A stretch of DNA of 64,000 nucleotides from Chrysaora quinquecirrha (GCA_014526335.1 JACTAT010000026.1:1869565-1933564), one strand, 5' to 3'. Numbered from the stretch's first letter, positions 42,401-47,803 are shown. Program-made: numbers and translations. The notes: generated by a model not told the origin, from the sequence alone.

Positions 42401-44167
42401 ATCAGAGAGCCAACGACGCTACCACTGAGCTAAAGAGCTCAATGAAATCGTCGAGTTATAGCCCAAGGCCCTCCTCTCCTCCCGTTTGACTTTGTTCTGT
42501 TTCAATAAATGAAAACAGCTACATACAGCAACGTCGCTAGACTTTCCCTTGTTTTTCCCCGTGCGTGAATGTGCGAAAAGCTAAAGTATTGTGCCGCGTG
42601 CATGAATCTAAACCCGAATTGGGGCCCTCGGACGCGCTCTGATGCGTGCAAGCTTAGACTCCACGACTTTTCTTCTCGACTACTGTATACCTATGAATGT
42701 TATTTGTGTTTATATTTATGCACAAAATCCACTCTACCAGTCAGTCACTTGCATCGTTGCATCGATAGATCATCTACGATCATGCAAATATAATGTTTAC
42801 AGTCAAAATATATTCTGACGATTTTCGCTCGATTTTGGTTATAAGTAAACCTGGAATAAACTGTTTACTTCCCGGAAAATTGGTCTGGTAATTAAGCATG
42901 TTGCTTTAAAAACATTGTTTTCTTGGCGTTTATAGTTTTATACTGGCAAACTTTCTTCAAAAGCTTCTTTTCGTGGTTGGGATAAGCGTTAAGCTTTGCT
43001 CTTGTGCAGGACTCTTAGTGCCTTCAACGATTCAAACTTACAGCACAGCATAACTTAAACACCCTTCAGATAAGCGCAGGAAATGCCAGGGACAGTGACC
43101 AAATAACCCTGTCATCCAGTTTTTAGCAGCCTGTATAATAGCTACGTACGCAGGCTCATCTCTTTTCCATGAAGTTTGTTCAAATCAAAGTTCGAGTAGG
43201 CTACAACTGTTGTAACTTTTGTTTAAAATGAGTTCTCAGAAGGGGAAAGGATGACGTTTCCATGAGAACAACAGGACTTTTTACTCTGTAAAAGGTATAC
43301 GACGAGGCAAGGCATCGTAAAAAGGTAAACATCACCGCTCGTTATAGAAATGGGGGAAATGGGCCCAGAAATGAGGATTGTGGAACATCTCCCCTTTTCA
43401 GACGTGATTATGATAAGTAATAAGTAATAATGAGTTCATCTTTTGTCCTGTAACTAATTGGCTTTCGAGACCAGACTACATCTTGCAGCAAGAATGCAAA
43501 CAGAGGTTTTAAGCTTTTAGGAAATAGTTAGTAGTGGAGTTAAATTTTGGAATTTTTCAACTTGATTGAAATATTTCTACGAACATAGGCCTACATTCCT
43601 TTTTCGGGGGCAGAGTTTACCCGTAGGTAGCGAGTTAGTGGAGTAGATTTTTGGTTGTATAAAGAGGCCAATAAACAACTTTGTTGAGGGTTTGCAGATT
43701 TGGAAATTCTGGAAATTTTGAATCGAGACTGAATCATCAAAAAACTGATTTCAAAATTTTTAATGGCATTTTAAGCACACTCGAATTTGAAATCTTAAAA
43801 ACAATTTGATTCACTTGAGTATGAGAACATTTTTCAGACAAGAAGCTCTTGTCTTGAAACAAATATATCTTTTAAACAAGTTGGGTCTCGGGTAGGGTCT
43901 GAGAGATGTAAAGGTGATGAAAATCGTCAAAAAGCAAAACAGCTGAGTTCAGCTTTCCGAGATAAAATTAGGTTTCATAAGGCAAAAAAAACTTACGCTT
44001 GCAAAATCGGGACTCAGGAATCCAAAATCGACAGTATTCGACCTTTTTCTTGTTCTTGACCTAACTTCACTCAGTGATTTCGGACTGCTCCTTGAATGAG
44101 GTCTGCTCCCTAAATTTGGGCTTGGGACTCTCGAATGGAAAACAATACTTGGAACTTTCAAACTCAT
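565..44167 (-). CDS. ARHGAP20: ARHGAP20-type Rho GTPase-activating protein gene (3' part beyond left edge)
   Basis: The protein would switch Rho-family GTPases off by stimulating GTP hydrolysis, with PH and Ras-association (RA) domains for membrane and Rap/Ras input. I assembled 15 minus-strand exons from splice sites and reading phase. In order they encode a basic Ser-rich N-terminus, a PH domain (RYMFLFTDLLLIAKPK, then FVIGWPTVSYVATFSS), an RA domain (DYQLWVVSGKE, YPLIGHEIPF), a basic linker (SPIINWAL), a pre-GAP segment (LFGLPITQIAV) and the first half of RhoGAP (GPSTVGIFRKSA, keeping the catalytic Arg finger of the GIFR motif). PH-RA-GAP in this order, with an INWA-type linker, is the ARHGAP20 arrangement. 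Phases agree across most joins. Two joins do not close (exon 41.7 kb to 33.4 kb, and 12.1 kb to 7.3 kb), so at least two small exons were missed. Introns are large and full of repeats. The C-terminal half of RhoGAP and the tail lie outside the window. Confidence 0.92.
948..1003 (-). CDS. ARHGAP20: ARHGAP20-type gene, RhoGAP exon
   Basis: A 56-bp exon (CTGTTTCAG|GC ... AAG|GTGAGG) encoding KTVNFQDKSPVVIATVFK, the helix before the FLRxxP element. It closes in frame with both neighbours. Confidence 0.92.
1116..1221 (-). CDS. ARHGAP20: ARHGAP20-type gene, RhoGAP catalytic exon
   Basis: A 106-bp exon (CTTTTTCTAG ... G|GTTGGT) encoding EMLVELFRRGPSTVGIFRKS, then ALMKSVKQLRQDLDE. The GIFR Arg is the predicted catalytic arginine finger, and the KxLRxxLD helix follows as in other RhoGAPs. 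Confidence 0.95.
1383..1905 (-). repeat. Minisatellite, CCTCCACTGTACT core (array 1)
   Basis: About 22 units of 20-25 bp built on CCCTCCACTGTACTGATGAT with variants ending in GAACA. The same sequence in the opposite orientation forms the array at 52.8 kb. It is intronic. Confidence 0.93.
2487..2612. mobile_element. Palindromic MITE family E, copy at 2.5 kb
   Basis: It starts GGGGCATTTCACTCTTG and ends near GTAGTGAATTGC. Its inner repeat GTGTACGAGATTC occurs twice, with AAAACAATAGGATTTCC in the middle. Further copies or halves lie at 12.7, 20.35, 23.5, 43.25, 51.7, 55.9 and 58.8 kb. Confidence 0.7.
3260..3730. repeat. 117-bp tandem repeat, 4 decaying copies
   Basis: Units contain AACACCGAATCTACGTTTCA and GAATGGCCTTCGGAGAGCGC. 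The first two are nearly identical, the third is good and the fourth is diverged and shortened. No protein family is recognised in the long minus-strand frame it creates. Confidence 0.88.
4119..4285 (+). mobile_element. tRNA-derived SINE, copy 1
   Basis: The head is GTGCTGTGGCGTCGTGGCCT, the B box is degenerate (GAGCTCGAGCCC), the body contains TCTCGATTAGTTAATCTAAT and the tail is GACTGGCGCTAAACAC. It belongs to a family seen seven times in the window. Confidence 0.88.
4300..5230. other. Intronic sequence, nothing recognised
   Basis: Between the SINE at 4.1 kb and the half MITE at 5.24 kb. No exon with a conserved domain and no clear repeat. Confidence 0.5.
5237..5302. mobile_element. Half of MITE family A
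   Basis: CAGTGTTTGATCGTTTGGCT then AGAGCCTTAC is the right terminal repeat of family A, with no matching left end nearby. Confidence 0.5.
5608..5840. mobile_element. MITE family C, copy at 5.7 kb
   Basis: It carries AATAAGCAACTGGTC at the left and GCAACTTTGACGGCTGGAC plus CCAGTTGC at the right. The inner GGTACCAGTTACTCTGTAAG is shared with copies at 6.4, 7.95, 19.1 and 27.85 kb. Confidence 0.65.
6402..6530. mobile_element. MITE family C, copy at 6.4 kb
   Basis: It begins ACACTTTTTTTAATAAGCAA and continues with TCAAAGTTGCTTAAAATATC and CTCACAGAATGACTGGTC. This is one half of the element. Confidence 0.7.
7184..7329 (-). CDS. ARHGAP20: ARHGAP20-type gene, pre-RhoGAP exon
   Basis: It encodes RKFLFRSLSFDN, then SPSLFGLPITQIAVDNEHLP and QPIQ, ending CAG|GTGAGA in phase 0. 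LFGxxLxxI...LPxPI is the canonical lead-in to the RhoGAP fold. The 5' boundary is uncertain: CTACAAAACAG is used here, but two other AGs lie upstream. Confidence 0.88.
7940..8062. mobile_element. MITE family C, copy at 7.95 kb
   Basis: CCTTTTTTTAATAAGTAATTGGAC followed by the same GTTGCTT...CACAGAATGACTGGT series as the 6.4-kb copy, about 90% alike by eye. Confidence 0.7.
8171..8682 (-). mobile_element. Three head-to-tail copies of the tRNA-derived SINE
   Basis: Three SINE bodies in minus orientation are joined without gaps by GCTTCAGTCCCAAAGGTGAA. The B box reads GGGGCTCGAAC on this strand. The second half of copy 1 equals that of copy 2, and the first half of copy 2 equals that of copy 3. 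That pattern is expected from tandem duplication of a 182-bp unit within an original pair. Confidence 0.9.
8690..10020. other. Intronic sequence, nothing recognised
   Basis: It holds no convincing exon or repeat. The missing exon between 12102 and 7329 should lie somewhere in 7.4-12.1 kb. Confidence 0.45.
10025..10203 (+). mobile_element. tRNA-derived SINE, copy at 10.0 kb
   Basis: AGGTGCTGTGACGTCGTGAC at the head, GGGGTTCGAGGCC as B box, GACTGGCGCTAAATACACC near the end and a CACCTT-type tail. Confidence 0.9.
10755..11515 (+). repeat. Minisatellite CCTCCACTATACT with 109-bp higher-order unit (array 2)
   Basis: Basic units of about 18-22 bp (CCCTCCACTATACTNTNNTT) are organised into a higher-order repeat marked by CCACGTTACTTCGCACCC, recurring about every 108-109 bp from 10.83 to 11.48 kb (about 7 times). 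Long frames across it are a by-product. Confidence 0.93.
11555..11925 (+). repeat. Minisatellite TACTGTGGTGGGTTATTATG (array 3)
   Basis: About 17 units of roughly 21 bp in three variants (GGTTATTATGC, GGTTTTTTGC, GATAAGC) grouped in a higher-order pattern. The core GTACTGTGG is the reverse complement of the core of arrays 1 and 2, so arrays 2 and 3 form a divergent pair 40 bp apart. Confidence 0.92.
12102..12216 (-). CDS. ARHGAP20: ARHGAP20-type gene, basic linker exon
   Basis: The acceptor is TTATTTCAG and the donor TG|GTAAGT. One frame is open: SPNAQKRWRSPMKSPIINWA then LHKKPTKQG. It matches the Arg-rich SIINWAF linker between RA and RhoGAP and is in phase with the RA exon at 21 kb. Its own 3' phase does not fit the 7.2-kb exon, because the join would create a stop. 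Confidence 0.88.
12663..12785. mobile_element. MITE family E, copy at 12.7 kb
   Basis: GGGGAGTTCACCCTTTGAAA, TTGTTTTCATGGAAATCCCT and GGAAATCCTTG are the reverse complement of the 2.5-kb copy. Confidence 0.7.
13300..14175 (+). repeat. Tandem repeat whose units encode a VPQGS-type reverse-transcriptase motif (locus 1)
   Basis: Units of about 125-145 bp, decaying to the right. At 13361, 13504, 13646, 13819, 13950, 14000 and 14133 the same DNA element recurs. Read in the + frame it gives GVIQGSFLAFLF, GVVQGSFLASLF, GVAQGSLLATFF, GVAQEM, EMPHKSLLETSF, EVPQGSFLETFL and KVPQGSFLEPFL. The shared flanks include TACCGCTAAATCAATCCTCA and AGCCTCAAGGCGAAG. The motif matches the LINE reverse-transcriptase block GVPQGSxLGPLLF. 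No other RT block was recognised here. What the array is remains open. Confidence 0.75.
14895..15455. repeat. ATC trinucleotide microsatellite
   Basis: About 560 bp of (ATC)n with CTA, TTA and GTC interruptions, clean over long runs from 15.1 kb on. It opens poly-Ile and poly-Met frames on the two strands that are not genes. Confidence 0.98.
16018..16345. mobile_element. Palindromic MITE family B, copy at 16.0 kb
   Basis: The left end GCCTGGCTAAACTAGGAGAC and the right end GACTCCTAGTTTAGCAACAG are inverted. The inner CAAGTGACACGCAAATATGG matches the 54.9-kb copy. About 80 bp around 16.10-16.18 kb look like an insertion. Confidence 0.8.
17670..18080. repeat. ~152-bp tandem repeat, 3 copies
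   Basis: Units share CTGAATCGAAACTGCGATGC, GTGGTAATTCTGAGATGCT, CTTTCAGCAGT and CAGCTCGGAGTGC. The third copy is shortened. Confidence 0.8.
19095..19345. mobile_element. MITE family C, copy at 19.1 kb with both ends
   Basis: Left end TTGTTTTAATAAGTAACTGG, right end AGTTTAGTTGCTTGTTG. The centre carries GGGGTACCAGTCACTCTGTG. Confidence 0.7.
20205..20345. repeat. Short direct duplication
   Basis: CAATGACACTAAGTAATCAGTG followed by ACAACAT occurs twice about 96 bp apart. Confidence 0.7.
20965..21144 (-). CDS. ARHGAP20: ARHGAP20-type gene, RA domain end and linker
   Basis: A 180-bp exon (TTGTTTTTAG ... AG|GTGAGT). It opens GHEIPFCIKMNHVRQ, which is the end of the RA domain, and closes with SKCEFILKKKKAIRPRLEL, the CxFILK element that follows RA in this family. 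Confidence 0.93.
21552..21797 (+). mobile_element. tRNA-derived SINE with duplicated 3' part
   Basis: A full head (GGTGCTGTGGCGTCGCGGTT, B box GGGTTCGAGCCC). The segment ATTAGTTAACCTAC...GACTGGCGCTAAAACAC is repeated in tandem before the (CACCTT)n tail. Confidence 0.9.
22741..23014. mobile_element. Palindromic MITE family A, copy at 22.7 kb
   Basis: Left terminus GGCCCTAGTCAAACCATCAA. The right terminus is its imperfect inverse (ACAATGTTTGATCGTTTT...GTAGCC). The interior repeats TTTGACNGTT and TTTGGCCACG. Confidence 0.8.
23020..23215. mobile_element. MITE family F, copy at 23.0 kb
   Basis: GTAGACTAATTCCACGAGTC at the left and TTTGCGAAGAGTGGGTAATG plus AGTCTAAG at the right. The same arrangement is at 41.8 kb. 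Confidence 0.6.
23382..23451 (-). CDS. ARHGAP20: ARHGAP20-type gene, RA domain exon 2
   Basis: A 70-bp exon (TCCTTGCAG ... AG|GTATGA) encoding SSDYQLWVVSGKESAAYPLI. DYQLWVxSGKE and YPLIGHE are signature strings of the ARHGAP20 RA domain. Confidence 0.95.
23494..23625. mobile_element. MITE family E, copy at 23.5 kb
   Basis: AATTCACTCTTTGAAAGCTC, TACACCTTTGCTGGAA, TTGTTTTCTTGAAAATCCCT and GACTGAAATGCCCCTCG follow the family order. The ends are nearly inverse. Confidence 0.7.
23990..24320. mobile_element. GC-rich imperfect palindrome
   Basis: GGGGCAACGGAAGCATGGGG and CAGTGGGGGCGA on the left are mirrored by CTGCCCCCGCTGCATG and GCTTCCGGCGCC on the right, around an AT-rich centre. It is probably a MITE. 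The G tracts could form a quadruplex. Confidence 0.5.
24430..24507 (-). CDS. ARHGAP20: ARHGAP20-type gene, RA domain exon 1
   Basis: A 78-bp phase-0 exon (GCTTTTGCAG ... CAG|GTAAAA) encoding PLSLPVTNEDDVKSVVKMAL and DGFDIQ, a typical Ras-association strand-helix unit. Confidence 0.93.
26223..26602. mobile_element. MITE family D, copy at 26.2 kb
   Basis: Terminal inverted repeats ACACGTTTTTTTTTATAAGA and CTTATAAAAAAAACGTGT, with internal GAAACTTTCTTAG repeats. Smaller copies lie at 31.2 and 34.4 kb. Confidence 0.8.
26697..27131. mobile_element. Double palindromic MITE family A element next to an exon
   Basis: AAGGCCTCGGCCAAACGATC starts the first unit, and a second set of termini (GCGGCCAAACGATCAAACAT) starts at about 26918. 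It ends TTTGATCGTTTGGCTAGGGC, 28 bp before the donor side of the ARHGAP20 exon at 27160. Confidence 0.8.
27160..27247 (-). CDS. ARHGAP20: ARHGAP20-type gene, PH-RA junction exon
   Basis: An 88-bp exon (TTTTCTGCAG|G ... ACT|GTAAGT) encoding TIGEQRAFEAGKTIPIRI and a short charged stretch. The KTIPIRI segment begins the RA domain. A palindromic element ends only 28 bp from its donor. Confidence 0.9.
27812..27852. repeat. ACGCTTAT microsatellite
   Basis: Four to five perfect 8-bp units immediately left of a family C element. Confidence 0.9.
27848..28233. mobile_element. MITE family C, full copy
   Basis: The left end CTTTTTTTTAATAAGCAACT and the right end TTGCTTATTAAAAAAAAGTG are inverted. Internal GCCCTCAAAGTTGCTTAAA recurs several times. 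Confidence 0.8.
28750..29105. other. G-rich segment with an internal duplication
   Basis: Two related stretches, each starting GGGGTGTG(A/G)CC and containing CAGGTGGG, GTATGACC and GGNNCCC, lie about 135 bp apart. The composition (G runs on the + strand) differs from the AT-rich surroundings. No gene is recognised. Confidence 0.5.
29542..29583 (-). CDS. ARHGAP20: ARHGAP20-type gene, PH C-terminal helix exon
   Basis: A 42-bp micro-exon (TTCTTCTAG|T ... AA|GTAAGT) encoding SSEDKSLWWNVLK, the C-terminal PH helix with its invariant Trp. Both phases fit the neighbouring exons. Confidence 0.92.
29600..31180. other. Intronic sequence with one short direct repeat
   Basis: TCTTTGGTAGACTTATTACA occurs at 30.64 and 30.75 kb. 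Otherwise nothing is recognised between the PH exons. Confidence 0.5.
31185..31305. mobile_element. MITE family D, copy at 31.2 kb
   Basis: CTAAGAAACTTTCAGTACC and AAGAAACTTTGAGTACTGAC then TTCTTATAAAAAAAAGAGTG. The right end is complete. Confidence 0.65.
31407..31556 (-). CDS. ARHGAP20: ARHGAP20-type gene, PH domain exon
   Basis: A 150-bp exon (TTTCAG|G ... AG|GTAAGC). It encodes SNASYKLKTRLPVCELWL and then FVIGWPTVSYVATF, closely following the middle and end of the ARHGAP20 PH domain (FVLGWPTxxFVATFSS). The phase-2 end joins the next exon through a Ser codon. Confidence 0.93.
32412..32476 (-). CDS. ARHGAP20: ARHGAP20-type gene, PH domain exon
   Basis: A 65-bp exon with acceptor TCTCTTTCAG and donor GTGAGT. 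It encodes AASSQNRYMFLFTDLLLIAKPK less its last codon, the hallmark FLFxDLLLIAK strands of a PH domain. The split Lys codon is completed by the first base of the next exon. Confidence 0.9.
32940..33135 (+). mobile_element. 5S-rRNA-like SINE
   Basis: GAAGTTAAGCTTGGTC and TCTGGATGGGTGACTTTCC resemble the 5S rRNA internal promoter (AGCTAAGCAGGGTC and TGGATGGGAGACC) with similar spacing. A tail with a perfect hairpin (CTTCCG..CGGAAG) follows. It is too diverged to be a functional 5S gene. Confidence 0.65.
33307..33395 (-). CDS. ARHGAP20: ARHGAP20-type gene, start of PH domain
   Basis: The acceptor is TTTATTTTCAG. The 89-bp exon reads in one open frame (VRKPPYRVQLNRPLLLM, then TSAQARAE), matching the first PH strands that precede the ERHLFLF-type strand of this family. 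The donor GAA|GTTTTA is weak but is the only phase-0 GT that gives a natural length before the next exon. Confidence 0.7.
34395..34530. mobile_element. MITE family D, copy at 34.4 kb
   Basis: ACACACTTTTTTTTCATAAG and GGATATTCTTATAAAAAATC are inverted ends about 130 bp apart. Confidence 0.6.
34527..34737. repeat. ATC/ATA trinucleotide microsatellite
   Basis: Interrupted (ATC)n with ATAATC and CTC variants. Confidence 0.95.
35607..35801 (+). mobile_element. tRNA-derived SINE, copy at 35.6 kb
   Basis: AGGTGCTGTGGCGTCCTGGC, B box GCGGTTCGAGCCCC, then CTACGGTAGCGTCACAGCC and a CACCATCAC/CACCTT tail. It is one of the best preserved copies. Confidence 0.92.
36000..37865. other. Intronic sequence, nothing recognised
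   Basis: AT-rich. TGACGTCA-type strings repeat near 36.57-36.63 kb. No exon is supported. Confidence 0.5.
37870..38215. repeat. ~44-bp tandem repeat, 8 copies
   Basis: Unit: GGACCTTAGGAGAAGGATGC then TGGGAAGTTCTCTCACGGAA. Point differences and a one-base length variation separate the copies. Confidence 0.93.
39679..39860 (-). CDS. Possible alternative first exon of the ARHGAP20-type gene
   Basis: An open segment of 60 codons from an ATG to the donor AATAG|GTATGA. The peptide (start MEDGLVNQPGSRTSS) has a basic, Ser-rich stretch, KKPVKRPSSLDLSG, similar in character to the N-terminus of ARHGAP20 proteins. It is not fused to the 41.7-kb exon by any in-phase acceptor. It may be an alternative promoter's first exon, or chance. 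Confidence 0.45.
41043..41490. mobile_element. Long palindromic element enclosing a tRNA-like B box
   Basis: Left arm: TTGAATTGAATTGCTGGACG, then AACGAACTTTCATTTGCCC, CACACACAAAAGTCGGAGGG. The right arm is the inverse: CCCTCCGACTTGGTGTGTG, AAAGTTCGTTTATTTTGGCG, CAGCAATTCAACTCAA. Between the arms sits GGGCGTCGCGAGTTCGAATC, a tRNA-type B box. The arms are about 90-110 bp and imperfect. Confidence 0.8.
41688..41768 (-). CDS. ARHGAP20: ARHGAP20-type gene, exon 2
   Basis: An 81-bp open exon between TTTGTTTCAG and GTAAGTTAG, phase 0 at both ends (27 codons, beginning IKIAQIQKQFPSDAL). It contains no known domain. Good splice sites and a phase match with the 44.0-kb exon support it. It does not join in phase to the 33.4-kb exon, so a further exon between them is expected. 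Confidence 0.65.
41795..41992. mobile_element. MITE family F, copy at 41.8 kb
   Basis: GTAGACTAATAACACGAGTC at the left and CTGTCTGCGAAGAGTGG plus AATAAGTCTAG at the right, with a GTT-rich run inside. Related halves are near 33.75 and 35.5 kb. Confidence 0.6.
42380..42443 (-). other. tRNA-like sequence (SINE head or relic)
   Basis: The minus strand reads TTTAGCTCAGTGGTAGCG (A box) and, about 30 nt on, CCGGGTTTCAAATCCC (B box). The acceptor stem does not pair and the anticodon arm does not fold, so it is probably a SINE head, not a tRNA gene. Confidence 0.6.
43997..44167 (-). CDS. ARHGAP20: ARHGAP20-type gene, first coding exon
   Basis: The exon starts at an ATG preceded by GGCAAG and gives 57 codons, ending in phase 0 at AGC|GTAAGT. 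The peptide begins MSLKVPSIVFHSRVP and is rich in Ser, Arg and Pro (SRTRKRSNTVDF), like the N-terminal region that precedes the PH domain in this family. It joins in frame to the exon at 41.7 kb. Assignment to this gene rests on position, strand and phase rather than on a conserved domain. Confidence 0.7.
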
Positions 44168-44745
44168 CTTGCCAATCGCGTAATCACCAATTCAGTAATA
44201 GTATAGACTCATCAAGATCTGTGATAGATAAATACAATGAAAACCCCAGTTTTTATCCGTTTTGTGGGGTTAGATAAATAATAATGATCGAATTCTTGCA
44301 ATAAATCCTCGTCGATATATTGACGTTGAACGAACTGTGATCTTTTCGCCAAAGGTGTATTTTTTGTCGAGTACTCGATTATTCCTGGGGAGACCGCGAC
44401 AAGTTCCCAGTTGGATAATATTCTTTGTTGATTTTTTGTTTGTTCATTTCATAAGACGTCAAAAGAAATCATTAGTTCTCTGCTAATTAAATTTGATGGA
44501 TTCTTGATGAGCCTTTCGTATAATCATCATCCATTCCGAGGGAATTTTCTGGTCCTAATTATTGCGCCGCAAACAAAAGTTGGTTGTTTTGGAATCTGCA
44601 GAGGGTTTGGCATGCTTCCCCAAGGGTGGTGCGGGGTTGATTGAACTTTTAAGCAATATATACTGTTATAAACAATAAAAGTGCGCTAAAATATACCTTT
44701 TGTGTTTGTTTACCTAGGTGCTATTCGGCACCTTTATAAACATTC

Positions 44746-45789
44746 CAGGTTGAGCTTCCACAAGGATCAATTTCAGGAACGATTCTTTTTATATCTACTT
44801 TGCTCAGTTCGTCTTCTGAATGTTTATTTCTAATTATAGCCCTTTTGAGGGAATGCATTTTGAAAATAGAAGAAAATTCATTAAGCTGGCTGTGGCAACG
44901 AAAATTAATGTATTTTAAAGCAGTTTTAAGTTAAGAGCTTCCACAAGGATCGAGTTCAGTAACGATTCTTTTTATATCCGGGATTGTTTGGTTCCTCTCG
45001 TGAATGAATGCTACGCTACTTCAGGTTACTTCTAATTCAAGCTTTCTGAAGGGCATGCATTTTGAGAATAGAAAGAATCACTGGACTAGGTGCGCAAGGA
45101 AAGGAAAAGCAGTGTGCTGTATTGATACAGTTTTAAGTTTGAGCTTCTACAAGGATCGAGTTTAGGAACAATCTTTGTTATATCTGATTTGCTCTGTTCC
45201 TCTTATGAATGCTAGTTACTTCTGTTTTCAAGCTTTTCGATGACATGTATTTTGAGAATAGAACAAAATCACTGAAATGGGTGTGGCAACGGAAAGCAGT
45301 GTATTTAAAGCAGTTTCAAGTTTGAGCTTCTACAAGGATCGAGTTTAGGAACAATCTTTGTTATATCTGATTTATTCAGTTCCTCTTATGAATGCTAGTT
45401 ACTTCTGTCTTCAAGCTGTTTGATTTAATGTATTTTGAGAATGGAACAAAATCACTGAGCTGGGTGTGGCAACGGAAAGCAGTGTATTTAAAGCTGTTTC
45501 AAGCGTTGCTCTAGCTTCTGTGGTTTTAAATGTCCTTGTCATGCTCGCACGAAAGTTGTGAGAACCGACACGACAGAAATATTTCCTCTTCCTTGCGGCT
45601 CACTGTTTCGAAATACAGTACTGAGTAATCGACCTCGAAAAGCAAGTCGAACCATGACGTCATCAATCTTAAAGTTCATTTCTTTCCAACTTCATAGATA
45701 TGCCCATAGAAATGCCCCAGCCCAAGTGTCTTTTCGTGGAAGTGGAAGCGCAAAATGTCAGAGGGGCTCCACAAGGACAAAATTAGGAA
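44746..45789 (+). repeat. ~185-bp tandem array with RT-like motif, left of CR1 (locus 2)
   Basis: At 44752, 44935, 45141 and 45324 the unit reads ELPQGSISGTILFIS, ELPQGSSSVTILFIS and twice ELLQGSSLGTIFVISDL. Each is followed by the same untranslatable filler (TTTTGAGAATAGAA, GTGGCAACGGAAAGCAGTG). A diverged unit with TAGATATGCCCATAG and GGGGCTCCACAAGGACAAA closes the array at 45789, where the CR1 element begins. Confidence 0.8.
45781..45789. other. Candidate left target-site duplication of the CR1 element
   Basis: AATTAGGAA here and again at 50800-50808 bounds the retroelement. The array itself contains similar TTAGGAAC strings, so part of the match may be older than the insertion. Confidence 0.55.
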
Positions 45790-45795
45790 TGAATT

Positions 45796-46962
45796 ATGCG
45801 CACATTTTTCGCCGCAATGGCGGTCACGGGAATTCTTACAGCAATGTTAATTTGCACCTTGCTGATACGTTACGACTCTAGCTTACAAAAGAAGATAAAA
45901 TATGAAGAGGTAAATGAATCAGCGTCTTTTATATTAGATTTTGAAACCTTTTTGTGCCATTTTTCAATTACGAAGAAAAATTTCCCATTGAGATCTAGGC
46001 CATTAGAAAATGGCGGGAAAACGAAAAAGGCCTATCTTGCATTACTACTCATCTTAAGTGGTGATGTAGAACTAAACCCAGGGCCAACTTCTGGAAGAAA
46101 AGATCAAAAGAGACAAGGTCAAAAAAAGAAGCAAAAACAACCCTTGCCAAAGTATGAAATAACTGATTTGGCAAGTGTAGAGCGCATTTATAAGATTGAC
46201 AGCAACACACTTCTACCTCGACAACTTCCATCAGAATTTCTGCAGCAATATATTGGCCAGAACTATTTCAATTACACGGTAAATTATAATGAGCTTGCAA
46301 GTACCATATTTTCAATCCATAAAATAATCTATGACACCATGGGTGAGGATGATGGATATGGTATATCATGGACTGACCTATTGAGTTATGATGATGAAGA
46401 AGATATTGATGAAATAGAGATAGAAATAACTAAGACAGAAGATGAATGGGTCAATATAAATATCCATGTGCCATCTGCCACAGTTGTAATAACTGGAACT
46501 GGCATAGATGAATTCAAATCTGGTATTTTGCCAACTATAACTGAACATCAAAAGCTTTGCAATTCAAGTTCTAAAAGCGAATCACAGACAAGCAATCTTC
46601 CGAGTGCAATTGAACAAGTAGAAATACACAAAGATGATGAAATCTACAATGGAAATATGATACAGACCAGTCTTTGTCCAATACAACTGAATCTTGCTTT
46701 GAAGCCAATTATGGATGAAATAAATGAAATGAAGAAAGAAATAATGAAAATATCGAAACCACAAGAAAATGCCATGAAAGATGAAATTGCAAATATCAAG
46801 ACAGAAAATCTACAGTTAAAAGAGAAAAATCAGGACCTTATTTCTCAAATTAAGTGCTTAAAAGAAGAAAATAATTGCATCAAAATCAACATCAAAACAA
46901 TGTACAATGGCAAACATTTCAACGAAGACCTGATACTTATCGTTTCCAAAAAGCCCATATGA
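45796..46962 (+). pseudogene. CR1 ORF1, N-terminal part with 2A peptide
   Basis: 388 codons are open. Residues 4-24 form a hydrophobic, signal-like segment. Residues 83-97 end LLILSGDVELNPGP, a textbook 2A sequence (DxExNPGP) at which ribosomes skip the Gly96-Pro97 bond, so the element would make two products from one frame. An acidic region (about 170-220) and a coiled coil (about 305-370, rich in K, E, N) follow. The end at 46962 is a frameshift rather than a natural stop, because the adjacent frames continue with Pro/Gln/Asn-rich sequence to the esterase domain. Such 2A peptides are known in CR1-type elements of several marine invertebrates. Confidence 0.88.
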
Positions 46963-47281
46963 GCCAAACCAAAATGCCCCACAACTTCAATTTACACAGC
47001 CACATAATATTCAAATGTTCTATCACCCAAACCGATACCATCATTTACAACACTTGCCTGAAAATCCTTCCAACTTTATCAGTCCTTTCAAATTACCACT
47101 TACTGACCAAACAAAGCCAAAACTGCAATCATTCCCAAGGTACCATCAAATAACCAAAACAACAGATTCACAAATTCATCCAGGCCAAACAACACCCAAG
47201 CACAAAGACAACAAACATCAAATCAAACACAAAATCCTCAACAAGCCACCAACCCAAATCTTCCTACCAAAATGCAAATCT

Positions 47282-47803
47282 GCAGAGCAAAAAGCATATT
47301 GTCATAATTGGAGATTCAATTATCAAACATGTTCTACCACATAAGCTTGCAAAATCCCTCGTTCCTTGGTAAACAAAGTTAGTATTGGAGGCATGAAAGT
47401 AAAGGAGTTAATCCACTATATTCAACCTAGCCTTGCAAAGAACCCTGACATGATTGTTTTGCATTGTGGCGTAAACGACATCATGAACACAACCGAGAGT
47501 CCACAGCAAATTGCTGAAGAATTGCATGAGGTGACTAAAGAAATTCAGAAGTATTCTCCTAAATGCAGCATTGTACTCTCTGGTATAACTATTCAAGCTA
47601 AGTATGACCTAATTAATTCTAAAATTGAAAACTTTAATAACATCTTATCTACTCTATGTGAAAGAAACAATTTTCATTTTGTTAACAATAGTAATATAAC
47701 AATCGATGAATTAAACAACAGTAAACTACATTTAAATGATAAAGGAACAAGAAAACTTGCAAGCAACCTTAGGGATTGCATTAAAACTTGTCATTTAGCA
47801 TGA
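47282..47803 (+). pseudogene. CR1 ORF1, SGNH (GDSL) esterase-like domain
   Basis: Block I is HIVIIGDSIIKHV with the nucleophile Ser. An in-frame TAA at about 47371 interrupts, then the frame resumes with NKVSIGGMKVKEL, block III DMIVLHCGVNDIMN and the last block SKLHLNDKGTRKLASNL. The catalytic His is present, but the Asp expected three residues before it is Ser, either decay or a shifted acid. SGNH domains in ORF1 are typical of the CR1 clade. Confidence 0.85.

Noticed and set aside
42380..42443. tRNA gene on the minus strand
   Set aside because: A and B boxes are present but the acceptor stem does not pair and the anticodon arm does not form.
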